A DNA stretch of 64,000 nucleotides from Dasyornis broadbenti (Eukaryota; Chordata; Aves; Passeriformes; Dasyornithidae): positions 176,162-240,161 of the forward strand of contig VZRN01011463.1 in NCBI GenBank assembly GCA_013397935.1, given 5' to 3'. The first letter of the stretch is position 1; each line of letters opens with the position of its first letter. Under the pieces are notes generated by a model that was given only the letters and a program-made list of their open reading frames with translations, was not told the DNA's origin and did not search any database. A program made the translations under genes and the position numbers. Below are positions 13,950 to 27,100 of this stretch, piece by piece.

Positions 13950-16900
13950 TTGATGGCAATACTTTTTATTAGAAAGAGTAACAAAGTGCTTTCCATAGGA
14001 TTAATTCAATACAGAGTTTTTAAGAAATATGATTTTTCCTTTTTATATGGACAGTTTTGATGTGATGAATTTTCAGTGCAAACAGGGTTCTCCAAGATTC
14101 TCCTGCAGAGCTTCTCTGTATGCAGTATTTCAAACATTTATGCATTTGGCAGATGTGAAACAGTACTGAAGAGTTCATCCCTTAAAAAATGGAGGTTATA
14201 TAAAACGCTTGCAATGTCACATTGATCAAGAGGAATTACATTGTTTGTTGTTTAACACAGGTTTAAGGGACATAATTCTTTCATACAGTCCTACACACAG
14301 ATACATAAAGGTGCTTTCAATTCTATCAATAATAATATGAAACAGTATAAATAACATTATCAGTTTTTATTACATAGACAAGAATGAAATTGTCTTTTTA
14401 TTTTTTTCTTTTTTAAAATTAACTTCCTGCTTTTTTAGCTAGGGACATCCTTCGAACACTTGGTGTTTCCTCTGCCTTGCTACTACATCTGGATGGAATA
14501 AAGAACATGAACAAGGACTGTTCACCCACTTCCCCCTCACTTCTGGCACACATTTATGATCAGATTTCTTTGGACACATATACACATCGTTTCACCACAT
14601 TCCACTTTCCACTCTATGTCTGATTCTATCCCAGTTCCCCCTTTTCCTTAGCTCCTCCTACCTTCCCCGCAAATGAGGAGGAGACAGTACAGCAATAGCA
14701 CGAAATTAGGACAGACGCTTCAGTACAAATTCTTATATATAAGGGAATGTACAAAACCAAACAGGAGAGGGGAATTGTCCATGCAATACATTACTCTTCT
14801 TTTTCCATTTTCAGTCAGCCCAACACCAGTAGGACTATTTTTTTCAGTTTTTAAAAATGTAAAACTTCTATAAAGGACAAGACATATCAAGTTACCCTTA
14901 AGAGAAACCATCTAAGACATTCACTAAGCACAATCTCAGTCCCAAATCTACCTTTCCCCCATGTACACAAACATGAACACTGAACAAAGAACTGAATTGA
15001 ATTCATGAGTGCAACAGCCACAGTTCTGCTCCTACTGAAAGGTCATATGCGTATAAACAATGTCCTCACTGAAGCTGTTGGTCACACCTGTGATTCACTG
15101 TTCCCCATCCCTTATGCACAGAGCAAAATCACCACTTCAAGGAAATACCACATGCCCTCTCACAACACAGCGTCTTTACACAAGAGAACTACTGCAACAA
15201 GGGTATCACAGACACACTTCTTCCTATGGGATGAATGGAATTAGATAAGATCCTTTGTACATTAACTGGATTGTGGGAATAAAGAATTTTTTTTTTTTAC
15301 TTTTAATGACAGGATGCTTTTGTAAAACAGCCCTTACACAGGAGAAGAATACACATAACCCCATTCCATCTATACAAATATGCAAATATGTAAACAGATG
15401 TTCTGCTTCTAGGGGACTTGAAACAAACCCAAAGCTTACCCCTAGGCACTTTTGAGTACAGAGCTCCTGCTTCTGAGTTCAGCCTGTACTTGCCGTTTGC
15501 TTTGGGACTTCAAGCTGTGAACAACAAAATCCCTGTATCCAGAAACACCTTCTGCTGTCCAGTGTTTCCCTACCACCAGCATAACTATTTAACTAAGTGC
15601 CAAACAACACAGGTTACCATCTAACTACACAGCTGGACCCTCAGTCCCACTGCCCTGCAGTCCTGCTGGTTCAGAAGAGCCTCTGGAATCCACAGATCAA
15701 GGTGATCTGAAGATCCAGAGAGGTGACCTGCCTCCTCAGATGGTAACTACTTATTCATTAGAAAAGTACAGAGACATGCCTACAGATGGCATTTCAGTAC
15801 AAAAAGACTTTAGAGGAGCTGGGCTTTCATGTTCAATGCCCTAAATAATGATTACTTTCCTAACAGGAAAGTCCATAAGGACTGGGCCCAGTCCTGGAAA
15901 TAGTGCCTAGCAGACAACATGATCCAGATATAAAATCAGCCTTGAGAATCCAGTTGTAGGACTGGGACTATAGAGAAACCTCCCTTAACTTCAAAAGTCG
16001 TTGAATAAGACAGCATTTTTGACTAATTTATTGTTGTAAAAACATTTAGGAAAAAAGTCACTGCAAAAGGTTATGTAATTTTCTGTAAATTTCACATCTC
16101 ATTAAATCTCTTTAAGCAAATATGTAATTTCACTGTACCACAGATGAAGCCAATTTTGCAATTAAGTTTCTTACTAAAAGTAATATACAGCAAATATTAA
16201 ATTGGTAGCCTATTTAGCAGTAGTAGTAAAGTAGAAGTAGTAAAAATTCTGTCTCATTTTTTTGTTTCTCTTCATGAGAAACGAGCGTGTTTAACTTGGA
16301 AATATCCAGTACACCTCTGGGGTGGCTACTGGAGAGCTGAGTGAATTTTGCACCCACTCTTGGATGTATATAATGTATTCTCTAGATTGTGTAGTCCATG
16401 ACAGATACCTACAGGTAGGCATTTTAGTTGCCTTGTACAGAAAGGAACCAGTGACGACCACTAAATCAAATGACCACCTGGTTTCAACTCCATTCCTGCC
16501 TTGCATGAGGAAACAGGTCCAGTTTGCTCACGTGCACAAAGCTTGAGCTCATGTGGGCTCACACCGCGGCAAACACAGGAAGCATTAAGAGATCTGGTCT
16601 GATATCTGGTTGTTCAGCCACTTCTCATACCACCCAGAGGAAGCAGACAACATTCTAGTACTGCTGTCTGGAACGGCAACTCTCCAACCCTGCAGCTGGA
16701 ACTACCTACAAACTCCATGAATTATCCAAATATTTATCTTAAGAAGGAGGGCTGGGGGAAAGAGCAAGTACAAAAAATAAAGAAAGAAAAATAGCAGCAG
16801 GAGCTGAATACATTTCCAAAAAGCAAGGCAGAGCTACGTAAAACCACTTGGCCCATGTAGGAATGCAACTTCTCCTAAACAACAGCTGAAGTCTTGTGTG

Positions 16901-17503
16901 AAATCACTAATATTAGTACAAGAGCATTTTGCTGGTATAGCTTGTTTCCTGGGGGAGAGCTTACTATAAACTACACTAACCAAAGTTGCTTTTGTGTCAG
17001 GAAATTGTATTCATCCTATGAATGTTTGTCACTGCAGGTTTGTTACCAAACCTCCCTTGTGCAGAATTAGCTTTTCAGCAAAACACTAACAAATTATGCA
17101 CATTCAGGGAACAAGCAGTACATGGAGCCCCCCCAACAGTGAAAGAGAACACTCACATCAAGTGTCCTTTTAAAACCAGACATGAAATTTTCACTATACA
17201 AAGCAAGAACATGGGAAGAGGGGAGGGGAAAATGAAAAGCCAATGCTTGGGCTACGGCCCCAAGAGTGCAGAAAACAATATATTTCACACCATTATAGTA
17301 AAAATGTCTCCTTTTTTCCCCCCCTCAAAGATGTAGTAGGGCACTGCTAATTTGGCTTAAAATGCATAATTTCAGTCCGCATTTGAAGTTCAGCAACCTG
17401 AAGCATTGCAGCTTTTGATATACCACCCATTTACTTAAACACATAAATCCAATGACATTGTGCCAGTGTTGAAATACATAATCCAAATAGTATCTATAAA
17501 ATT
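13950..17503 (-). other. FAM241A: Probable long 3' UTR of FAM241A
   Basis: No coding potential follows the stop codon at 17504. On the minus strand the sequence runs about 3.5 kb without a recognisable transposon, down to a good poly(A) signal at 13970-13965. Earlier AATAAA hexamers at 16032-16027, 14402-14397 and 14371-14366 could give shorter isoforms. The extent is inferred from signals only; transcript data would be needed to fix the end. Confidence 0.5.
13965..13970 (-). terminator. Candidate FAM241A poly(A) signal (AATAAA)
   Basis: The minus strand reads AATAAA, then about 15 bases later CATCA (a plausible cleavage point near 13950), then a GT-rich tract containing TGTGAATTCC and CTGTGGTGC. 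This is the usual vertebrate arrangement of hexamer, cleavage site and downstream GU-rich element. It is the most distal well-formed signal before the sequence loses UTR character. Confidence 0.5.
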
Positions 17504-17749
17504 TTACTGTTGTACATAAATAATGACAAGGCACAGAACAGCCACCAGTCCAAGAGCTTGTAGGCCAAGAAACCAGAGCATAACCCAGAAGAATATAATA
17601 ATTACAGGTTCTACTATCCGTTCTCCAAAGTACATCCTTGTGAAGCCTATTCTGATAAGGCTTTTGTTTAGTTCGCCAAAGAGGGTCCCCATCTTTTTAT
17701 AGTCATCTATCACAGGTTCTGCGGTGTGGTTCCTTTGCTCTTGCTGGAC
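17504..17749 (-). CDS. FAM241A: FAM241A coding exon 2 (conserved C-terminal domain)
   Basis: This exon encodes residues 36-116 and the TAA stop (17506-17504). The acceptor is a pyrimidine-rich TCTGTCTGCAG ending at 17750, and GTC (Val36) continues the phase-0 frame of exon 1. The protein reads QRNHTAEPV, then DDYKKMGTLFGELNK, then GFTRMYFGERIVEP, all near-identical to human FAM241A. It ends in a hydrophobic stretch, residues about 81-114, with FFWVMLWFLGLQALGL, and a C-terminal YVQQ. That stretch is long enough for one long membrane pass or a hairpin. With almost no tail after it, the protein could be tail-anchored, which is inference. Residues 49-116 are the DUF4605 family core. Val48 is read from GTG inside the frame and is not a start. 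No frameshift or missing residue is visible. The identification is certain for practical purposes; biochemical function is not established. Confidence 0.97.
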   Translation of the reverse strand, partial: VQQEQRNHTAEPVIDDYKKMGTLFGELNKSLIRIGFTRMYFGERIVEPVIIIFFWVMLWFLGLQALGLVAVLCLVIIYVQQ

Positions 17750-20700
17750 CTGCAGACAGAAGACAAAAAGAAGAAATATGTTTTACAAGTTTATTACTGT
17801 GATTCTGAGCAAGTCTCTCATCTGTTTCTATCTGAATGCATAAAACTAAGATACACATGCAATAAATCTACTCTTTAAATCAAGAGATTAAAAATGTTAC
17901 AAAGTCTGACCTTGGTACAATGGTAAGGATGTCATTTGTCCAAACTCAGGACATCTAAGGTGATGCTACAAATACATGACAGCCTGTCTGCCCTCCAGAT
18001 GCCACTCTAGAGGGGTAGTAAAGCTCTCCTGCAGGTCATACATCTTACCTGTCTGTGCAACCTGCCTGTGGTTGTCAGGGCAACCAAAATGAAATGAGAT
18101 ACCTCTAATTTCAAGGAGAGGATTTGGCTGAATTATTTTCAGAGTATCTTCAGGACCACAAGAATGATACCAAACTATTAAACATAACTATGAAGTATTT
18201 TGCCCTGAAGCCCAGGGAACTGAAGGACTACTAATCAGTGCTGAAAGAAGGGCACTGGCTCCAACCAGGAAAGTGGCAAACATCTATCCTGATGCTGGTG
18301 TAGGAAGCCATGCACGTCAGGCCAAGGAAGACTGACCCAAGGACTGCACAGATGGAATGTGGTGGTATAAAAAAACCAAAGGGAAGGGGAAACAAGTTCT
18401 GGACTTTTGGTGAAATACAAAATGGCAGAGCAAATGCATAGGAAGGCAGAGGTCCATCTTTAAATGAAGATGCCACAGGTAAAAATCACTGCAGAAAGTA
18501 TCAATGTTTCAGCATGTAAATTGTAACTAGATTAGAGCTTGAGATCCCATCTCTCTTCCCCAGTGTCCAGTGATTCTTTGCACAAAACCTTATTGCCATG
18601 TGTTTGGGTACGACAGGGCAAACATGCTTTCAAGACAATGAACATGAGTCTTCTAATGCTGCCATTAGGCAGCAGTGAAAACACATGCAGCAGGTACTCA
18701 TCAATATTTCAGTTGACTGAGCAATAGGTCCTACAAATTGCCTGCAAGCTCTATGTGCAATTAGTCTACTCCCAGATTCAAAGCAAAAGTGTTCCATCTT
18801 CAAGAAAGAAATCTATTCTGCATCCCTTATTACATGGCATAGTCTTGGTAGAGAAACAAATTCCCTTTCACACTAGTGCCAGGCTCTCTATTAGAGAACA
18901 AATAATAAAGTGAATTCCCATTCTTACAGAAAAACATCTAGCAAAGACCAAAGGAAGCCAGTATTATTTTTCTAAGCCAGACTTTAGGCTACCATGCAGA
19001 ACCTGCTGGCTGAATGCTCTGGGTAAAGCTCTACAGCTGCTGCTGAAAAAAAAAAAAAAAACAACAACAAAACCCCAACTCAGTTGAAAGTACCTGGAAT
19101 TTTTTTTTTTAAATTTACTTATTCATAAAGAATCTGGTCTAATCTTCAGTACTGAATCCCAGAAAGCAACAAGTGCAAGAAGCCTAAATAGTAATGAGTT
19201 CATAATTAATTCACAACTAATATTCTGTTCACTCGTTCTGTGGTTCTACAGAAGAGCCTGAGAGTGCACAACTGCAGTACTGGAGGTTATGTACAGACAG
19301 ACACCCCCTTGTCTCTTTTCAGCCCACTTCGCAGGCCCAGGTTGTTTTCTCCCCCTTACTGAATTTCTTTCAATATTTTGGCTTTAACTATGCTTTATTT
19401 AATTAAAAGAAATTTAACTCGTCGATAATTCCAATATTTCAAGATCAGTCTCTTCCGGAAAGGCAGAGCCTCTTGTGAGTCCCTGCAAACTCGGCAAGGC
19501 TGGGAACACAATGGAACTCTCATCCCTCCGTTCCCAAAGAGCACAGGGAGACAAGCAGACTCTTAGCCTAAGTGGTATAGTGACCATAACAACTAGGGGA
19601 AAAGATGAAGGATGTGCTGGGAAGGGAAAATACATTTATTTGCTTGGAGCATGTGACGGATGATGGAGGAGGGAATCAGAGCGCAGCTCATGTCAAGCAG
19701 TGCAGAGACAACTTCTGAGAGGAACAGCTCAGAAATCACTACAATTTCTAGCCATGGCCAGGGCAACCAGGAGGGGGAAAACAAACACATCACTCCTTTG
19801 CCACCAGCTTGTTAGTTAGGACCTCAGCAATGTCCTGGAAGCCTTCACCCAGAGCAAGTGTAGCACTGGCCAGGAGGCTGCCAGCAGGCACAGGTCTGCA
19901 AGCTCCTCTGCAGCTCCCACTGGGCTAAGCAGGATTAACCACACGTGTCCATGCCAACATCTTTCCTGGTATGAGGTGGCTGTAAGACATGGCATTGCGC
20001 TTTGCAGCCCCACTTGCTTTGATAAGGTAATAGCAAGAAGTTGCACACTATCTCTTAAGCAGGGTACAGAGTAAATTCCACCTCACTTAGGCTGTCCAGG
20101 TCTTTTTGGTTCTTTTATTACCCCTCCCTCACCTTCTCAAACAAAGGTACATTCATGGATTCTAAAGCAATTACACACAGGGAGCTTCCAGGCACTGAGA
20201 CTGACAAGTGTATGTTAAATTACAAAACAAGTGTCAAGTTATTTTCCCAAATATTTTTCAATAGCTGACAAAACCTTACAAAACCTTTCAAAATTATCAT
20301 GGAAATTCTAAAGACTTCAAAGTGTGCTTCAGTTAATTCAGGTTAAGTATATCTTGCTTCACGCAACTCAGCAAAAGGCAAGTGAAGCTGAGAACGGATG
20401 ATCAGTCATGAAACACTGATGGCTTATTTTTCTTTACTATTGCATAATATTTCACATGCTGGATAACTACATTTCTTCAGAGGTGCAGCTAAAACAGAAC
20501 CTTTAGCGCAAATGCCAGTAATGTTGCAGTACTCCAAAATGCTAAGGAATATGAAATAAGCTTTAACATTGCAGCTAGAATTTCTCTCACAAACTTTCAG
20601 AGCTGCAGTAAAATGGTATGCGGTCCCATATATGTGCCAGTAGCTCTCAAATCATAACCTCAGAACCAAATTCCTTTCCCCCCCCAAAAAAATACTTTTC

Positions 20701-21599
20701 TAAACAATTTTAGAAACTGGCTGTCTTCAGCAAACATGCAGTTCTCAGCTGACTCTTTAATTTTTACAGAACTATTTTCATAGGGCTATTTCCATACTAA
20801 ATTTTGCTGAATCAGCCTGAAGCTAGACAGACACTACCATAACAGACAAATGTGGAGAGAGAAATGTACCCATTCTGAGCAGCAGCACTCCCCTGCCTCT
20901 ACAAAACAGAGCTTCCTCATGTAAAAGCAGAAGTTTCTGTTTCAAAGTTCCTAGTTTTAAAAATCAACAACCCAGCCTCGGCATTGTAACTTTTAAGAAT
21001 CAATTGTGTATCAAGAGGGAGCAGAGGGAATTTCTTGATCTGCAATAGCCCCAGAGAAAACATGATTTCCAAGCCTTCCCAGCAGCTCTTCTCTTCATAA
21101 TTAACATCTGCTATGTAGGGGACACTTCTAGACTTCATCTGCTACAATTCAGGAGGGAATGTAAGAGACTGTCACTTCATTTGCACTCATTTGTTTGCCT
21201 TTCCTCACTCTTTGAAACACATGAGTAATGAAGAAATTCAGAGGCACTGGGGAACAAGAGTGCAGCCAGAGATCTAGATGGATATAGATTAATACATGCC
21301 CAAAATATCTCCTGCAAAGAGAGGAACAGCAGTACTGTCTCCCAGACAAGAATTCTCTTTCCCTCTTCCTCCAACTGGCTGAAAGACACTCACCAGATAT
21401 ATACATATGGTATTATTCCTGAAGGAGAAAGGAGAAAGGAGAACGAGGCTTTCCTAAGGGAATAAGTCTAAACCAGAATGTATTAGAAATGCTGATTACA
21501 TTTGTTTCCTACCCTAATGTTTCTTATCAAATTACTGTAATGAATTACTTCTTACTGTAACTTAAATTAATTTTACCTCAATATAATTTTATTTTAGAC

Positions 21600-21915
21600 T
21601 TACTGGGATTACCTAGTCTGAATCTACCCTCTATCAGTTTGAAACCATTCTCCCTTGTCCTATCCCTACATGCCCCTGTAGAAAGTCCCTCTCCAATTCT
21701 CTCATTTTAGGCACTGGAAAGTGCTGTAGTGTCTCCGTGGAGCTTTCTCTTCTCCAGGCTGAATAGCCCCTACTCTTGTCAGCCTGTCTTAACAGGAGAG
21801 GTGCATCTTGAGCATCTTGATGTCCCTCCTCTGGACTCATTCCAGCAGGTCCATGTCTTTCCTGTGCTGGCAGCTCCAGAGCTGGATGCAGCACTCCATA
21901 CTCAATTTTGTATTT
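21600..21915 (-). mobile_element. CR1 LINE fragment lacking its 3' end
   Basis: On the minus strand the order is GGATGCAGCACTCC-type sequence (start), CTGGAATGAGTCCAGAGGAG, AGCCTGGAGAAGAGAAAGCT, GACAAGGGAGAATGGTTTCA and GATAGAGGGTAGATTCAG. This is the distal part of the CR1 3' region. The terminal 200 or so bases, with the (ATTCTGTG)n tail, are absent. It lies in FAM241A intron 1 in the same orientation as the gene. The 86-codon minus-strand frame over it is not a gene. Confidence 0.85.
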
Positions 21916-24018
21916 GATTTCTATTTTTAAATTTTAAATTATTTAAAGTTAAAACCAGAGTTATATGGAACAGAAAGGGAAGCATCTGATCTGCTCCACT
22001 GCTCAGCATGCACAAACTATGTCCTTCACAAAACCCAAAGCTCCCATCAACCACCCCATTTCCTCTGATCTTTTCAGACGTTTGGCATTATAAAATTACC
22101 TTATCAAAATGAAACATTTTCATCAGCAAAGCCATCCCACTAGCAGAATGTTAGAACTCAAAGATTCAAACTCTGAAAAACTTTTATAGTTAAACTTTGT
22201 AACTCAGGTTCCCCAGCTGTTAATGCCAAAGGGCTTAGGGGCTTTGATGCTTCAAGGAGAATCATGATGTGCCCACTCAGATGCGATGCAGGATGCCATA
22301 AAATCCCCTTTTTTCAGAACGAAACTCTACAAGGAAGCACCAAGTTCTGTCTGCTTCCACAACTGCAGATGCTCCTACATGCCTGAAGTGCTTCTGAAAG
22401 AAAATCCCCCATGTAATTGAATCTTTTCCTTAGGTAGCTTTAAAACAACAGAGAAGGTGAAGTCCTACTCATCCTACTGAACCCAACTAACATCCGGTTG
22501 TGGCTTTACCAGTTATGTTTGTCATCAACACAGCACACAAAATTCCCTGTGTTCTGACCACTAACTGCCCCTGCTTATGGCAAACTTCCACACATTCACT
22601 GAAACTTGCTGCTTCCTAAATTCAGGAAAACACATGATATGTCACGAGTAGAGGCTGCTCCACACCAGTCTGACAGGACAATCTTTTTCTTGCTTAGCCC
22701 CTTCCTATCAAAGGGTGTTTTGACCATGCAGTGAAACATGAGATCCCATCAGAACATCCTCCCCCCGGAAAGAAGCCATCTTTGCAATGAGTCATATGCT
22801 ATTCCCTAGGATAGAAGGATAAAGTTAGCACTGATCTTTTCACAATGGCCAAAGACTGACCCCTATCTGCATCCCCTACATGTCATGTAGCCAGTTTAAG
22901 GTCTTTTTCCATCAAATTACTATGAGCACACAGTTCCTGCACTTGACCATTTGCAGATCACACCAAGTAAGTATGCCAAGCCCTTGGAGGATGCAGAACA
23001 CAAATGGGTCCAAGAGGGACACAAAACTACCCTACATACTTGGGAAGTTATTTTCCCATGGCTAATCAAAAATAGCATGGAAGCACAGATTTAAAATTTA
23101 TTTTAAAATGAACTGAACAGCTCTAAAGTAACCACAAGTTTCAGTTCTGTAACCTCACCCCTAATGTAGCTGTGGGGAGAACAGGTATAGTTATGGTTTT
23201 CCAGGCATTTCATTTGCTGAAGCAGCAGCTTGGTCTACAGTTTTCCACACTTAGCCTAAGAATCTTGAGATGGCATGTTTAGTTTGGGATTTTTTGTGTG
23301 TGTGGAACCACCCCCCCCCCTCGCCCCATTCCAGTAACTGATTTGAGCGAAATAGCTGGATAAAGTTCAACAGCCTTTCTTCTGTGGGAGGAAGGAATAG
23401 ATGAACATAAGGAACTTACTCCAACTGAAGATTCAGGGTGTTTCGTTAAAAAAAAGAAAATAAAAATCCATTCAACTACTCTGAAGGTACAAGATACATC
23501 AGAGCAAACCAAATAGCATTCTTCTTCTATTCTGTCATGACAAATAAACAGAAGAAACCTCAACAGTCTGCTCTTGCTCAAATAACTTGAAAAATTCCCA
23601 CCCCACACTCAACAAGAGCACCAGATTAAGTACAAGTCTATAATTGCCTCTTTACTTGCATCAACTGCCTGAAAGGGCATCAGATAAATGTTGAACTCCA
23701 ACAATGTAGGAGAAAAGGCCAATGAATTGGGAAAATAACTACTCTCCATGTAAAAGCTTGTGATTTTACAGTCAAAAAAGTGCTGCTGGGCAAAGAAGCC
23801 AATGAGAGAGGACACAAAGGTATATACAATGTTCACCTCCAACGCAGAAAAGCAGCAGCATCTCCAAATTGTTTGACATGCCTCAGAGCACAATTCATCA
23901 CATGCACAGTTACAAAAGAAAGAAAAAGAATGGCATATTGAAGAAAATCATTTCCACATTAGACAGAAAAGAAATCACTTTTGAGTTCAATAGCAAGCAC
24001 GTGTTTAATGACATCTAA

Positions 24019-24120
24019 ATGAGATGCTAAAAAACCCCTGTAATAAAGAAACACAGGGATGACTGCTGAATGAGATGTTAAAAAAAAAAACCACCCTCTA
24101 AAAAAGAAATGCAGGGATAT
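24019..24120 (+). repeat. 51-bp imperfect tandem duplication
   Basis: ATGAGATGCTAAAAAACCCC...AAACACAGGGAT (from 24019) is followed by ATGAGATGTTAAAAAAAAAA...AAATGCAGGGAT (from 24070). Each half ends in CAGGGAT and differs mainly in the A-run. It lies in FAM241A intron 1. Confidence 0.8.
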
Positions 24121-27100
24121 CACATTTACATACCCATCTGCATATTTCATTTTTTTCCAAGTAAGAAGTTTTCTCTGCAGTATTTAACTGCTCACTATCT
24201 ATTTTATTTCAGTTGTGGTTATTTTTACTCCAAGGAACAGGTGGTGTGTCTGCTAACTGAAGCCCACAGACACCTAAATGTCAGAAAAGCCAGTGAGATA
24301 CGACTTTAAGAACATGCTTACTTTCAAAAACACAGGAGTATTTTTCAGAAAGTTGAGACAATAATGTTCAGAAGAGAGTGACCCAGAGTTATCTTTTTTA
24401 GAGGCTGCAAACTAAAACTGAAAATACTTCAGGACCACTCTGAAAAAAAAAAAAAAAGAAGAGAAGAAAGTGAGCAGATGACAGAGACCAGGATGGCAGA
24501 AACCACAAGTTCTCTCCCCTCCAGAAAAAGAGACGAACTTCTGCTGGGTGCAGATAGGGACACACGCCAGCTAACATTGAGCTACAGGTATCTGATAGTT
24601 GGGTAGCCAGCTGTGGAACTCCTGGAGGAATGAATGACCCAATCTCGTTGGTATTCAGCCATACGACCATCCAGTGTACTGCCACAGATAGGCTTTGGAG
24701 ATTTGCAGCCAACAGCAAGTTCCCAGGTCTTGGCCTCCTCTTTCTGTGAACCACAGCCTCACCCCATTGCAGAGTGGCAGCATAAACTCTGCTGATGCAC
24801 TGACCGGGTGGGTGCCGCCTCTCTGCCTCCTACTCCTCCACATATGCAAAACAGTTTCGTTACTAGTAACACCTGGCATCTGATCAGGATCTCACCCTGC
24901 TTTCTTGTACTTAAAAGATATCTTACTTTTAAATAAAGGAAAGTGAAATTTGCCTAAGAAGGGCAAATAATTTTATTGGAAATGTTTCTCATTTTCTCCC
25001 TCTTTACTACAGGAAGAGAACGGTATCCCTATGCATCCTTTGCTAGTATAAAACTAACAATTAATATTTAACCTTGTAAATGTAAGCAGTAAAAAGATCT
25101 TGATATTCAGCCAACAGACTATTAAGATAACAAAATTAGTTTCAACTGTCTGGAGAAAAAAAACAACAAGCAACTACGTTCATTTCTCTAGGCTAATTTT
25201 AATCTGATATTTAAGTATGAAAAGATTGCTAGATTTGGAAAGGAGAGAAAAAAAAAAATCATACCTCAATTCCCGATGAAAAACAAGACAGAAAAAACTA
25301 AGTTTAACTTGTTCCTCCGGGAAAAAGAAGCAAATGCAAGAAAAATTCTTAATACCAAAAGTACAGCAGCTACCAATAAAAGAGGCATACTCAGAGGAAG
25401 TTTAAACAAGGGATTGCAAATCAAAGATTGGGTTAACATTCATTTTAGAGCAAGAATCTAGAAATCATTTACAAAATTGAGACAAGATGTTTCCATAGAA
25501 ACCAACAACAACATAAGAAAAACAACAGCCCCAGATTCCCTTTAGTCAGCTTTTACAGCAATTCAAGTTTAGAGTCAACAGTTGCTGGAACAAACTTCAA
25601 AATACCAGGAGAGGCTTTGCATTAAGGTTTGCAATAGGGTTTTCCAGATACTTAACTTGTATATGGGTGGAACAGAGAGAGCTTCAAGAACAGAGACTTC
25701 CCTTGACAAACACAAAAAATGTTGGGAGTCCCATAAATTCGGGAGAAAATTCCCCACTAATACAGCACCAGTTGAGAAAGTGCGAAAGACAGGAACCCAG
25801 CACAGGAGGCAGCGACGCAGGAGAGGAAACCTGCCAGCCCCTATATCAAGATCTACTGCCTCTCTCCCCCACTTCAGGATGCTGTTTACACTCTTTCTTA
25901 TGGTCCTTCTACTGTCCCTGTGACATGATCCCATCCATGCTGCAATTTCACATAGAGACTAGATCAAATACAGTATCTAATCCATCTTTTCATATACCTG
26001 CACCATTTAATTTCCATTGGATTTCATTTATCAGGGCCCCCCACTAAAACTGGTCAGCTTGACCCAGCAAAGAGGTTTGCAATCCCTCTACACTCAGTGT
26101 GGTATCAAATGCACTGGCTTGCTGAAAAGCAACAGCTATTAATTTTGCATTTTAAAGAGAGGATATTTCTATTTGCTTCTATCTCCAGAATACCTTTTTC
26201 TTTAAGAAAATGGGATCTTTCCATCATTCAAACAGAGCATATTATCCTATATATTGTAGGTGCTAGAGGCAGGTTTGAAGGGTTAGATTTTTTTCTTCAA
26301 ATGCTGTTAAGCCCCAGAAAACTTAATAATGCTTTTTAGAAAGTTATTATCACCTATTATTTTATAGTCACGAACCTCAGCAACAGAGTTAATTATTTGT
26401 AGAGCCAGAACAAATTTGGGATTAAGTCCTCCTTGTAAGTATGACTATTTTCGGAAACAAATTCCAACAACTGTGAGCAGGAGAAACCTACAATTTTCAG
26501 ATTATCTCAGTGTAGAATAAATTAAAAATAGGTTTTCAGCCTTAGGCACGACAAGTTCCACATATACAAGTGTACTTTAAAACATTCTCAGTCTCTACTG
26601 ATTTATGACTGAAATTATACCATTCTGAGCAATGCAGCACACATCATCTCACAGTCTAATGAAGATTTTACACAAGGGATACCACAGGTCTGTTGATATT
26701 ATTCTCTAGTTCTATTTCTGCTCATCCTCCCCATTCTGGAGAAATACCAGTGATACTGGAAAGTTATTCAAAAAGTTCAGGACTTGAACTTAGTTAAGAC
26801 ATCCATACCTCCTCAACATAATTCTCAATTCTCAAAGCCTTTTTGTAACAGCACCTCTAAATCTGAAACCATCTATTAGAAGATAAAATACTCCACTTAC
26901 AGCCATAAAATACTGTTCAAAATAATAATAAAAGATCTCAAAAGGATTACAAACTCAGGTTAATGAAAAGGTTATCGTCTATGCTAATATATCTACTTGC
27001 AAATATATGTATCACATATCAACTCTGCACTTAAACGTTTGCTAGAAGCCTTGGTTTTACACTCGAACAGCACTGTGGGTTCTGTGTATCCTAAAACTGT

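Noticed and set aside
21634..21894. 86-codon minus-strand frame
   Set aside because: It is the non-coding 3' region of a CR1 element.
25575..26047. Overlapping open frames of 113-126 codons on both strands in FAM241A intron 1
   Set aside because: Three competing frames in one place point to low stop density rather than coding. No homology or splice context supports any of them.
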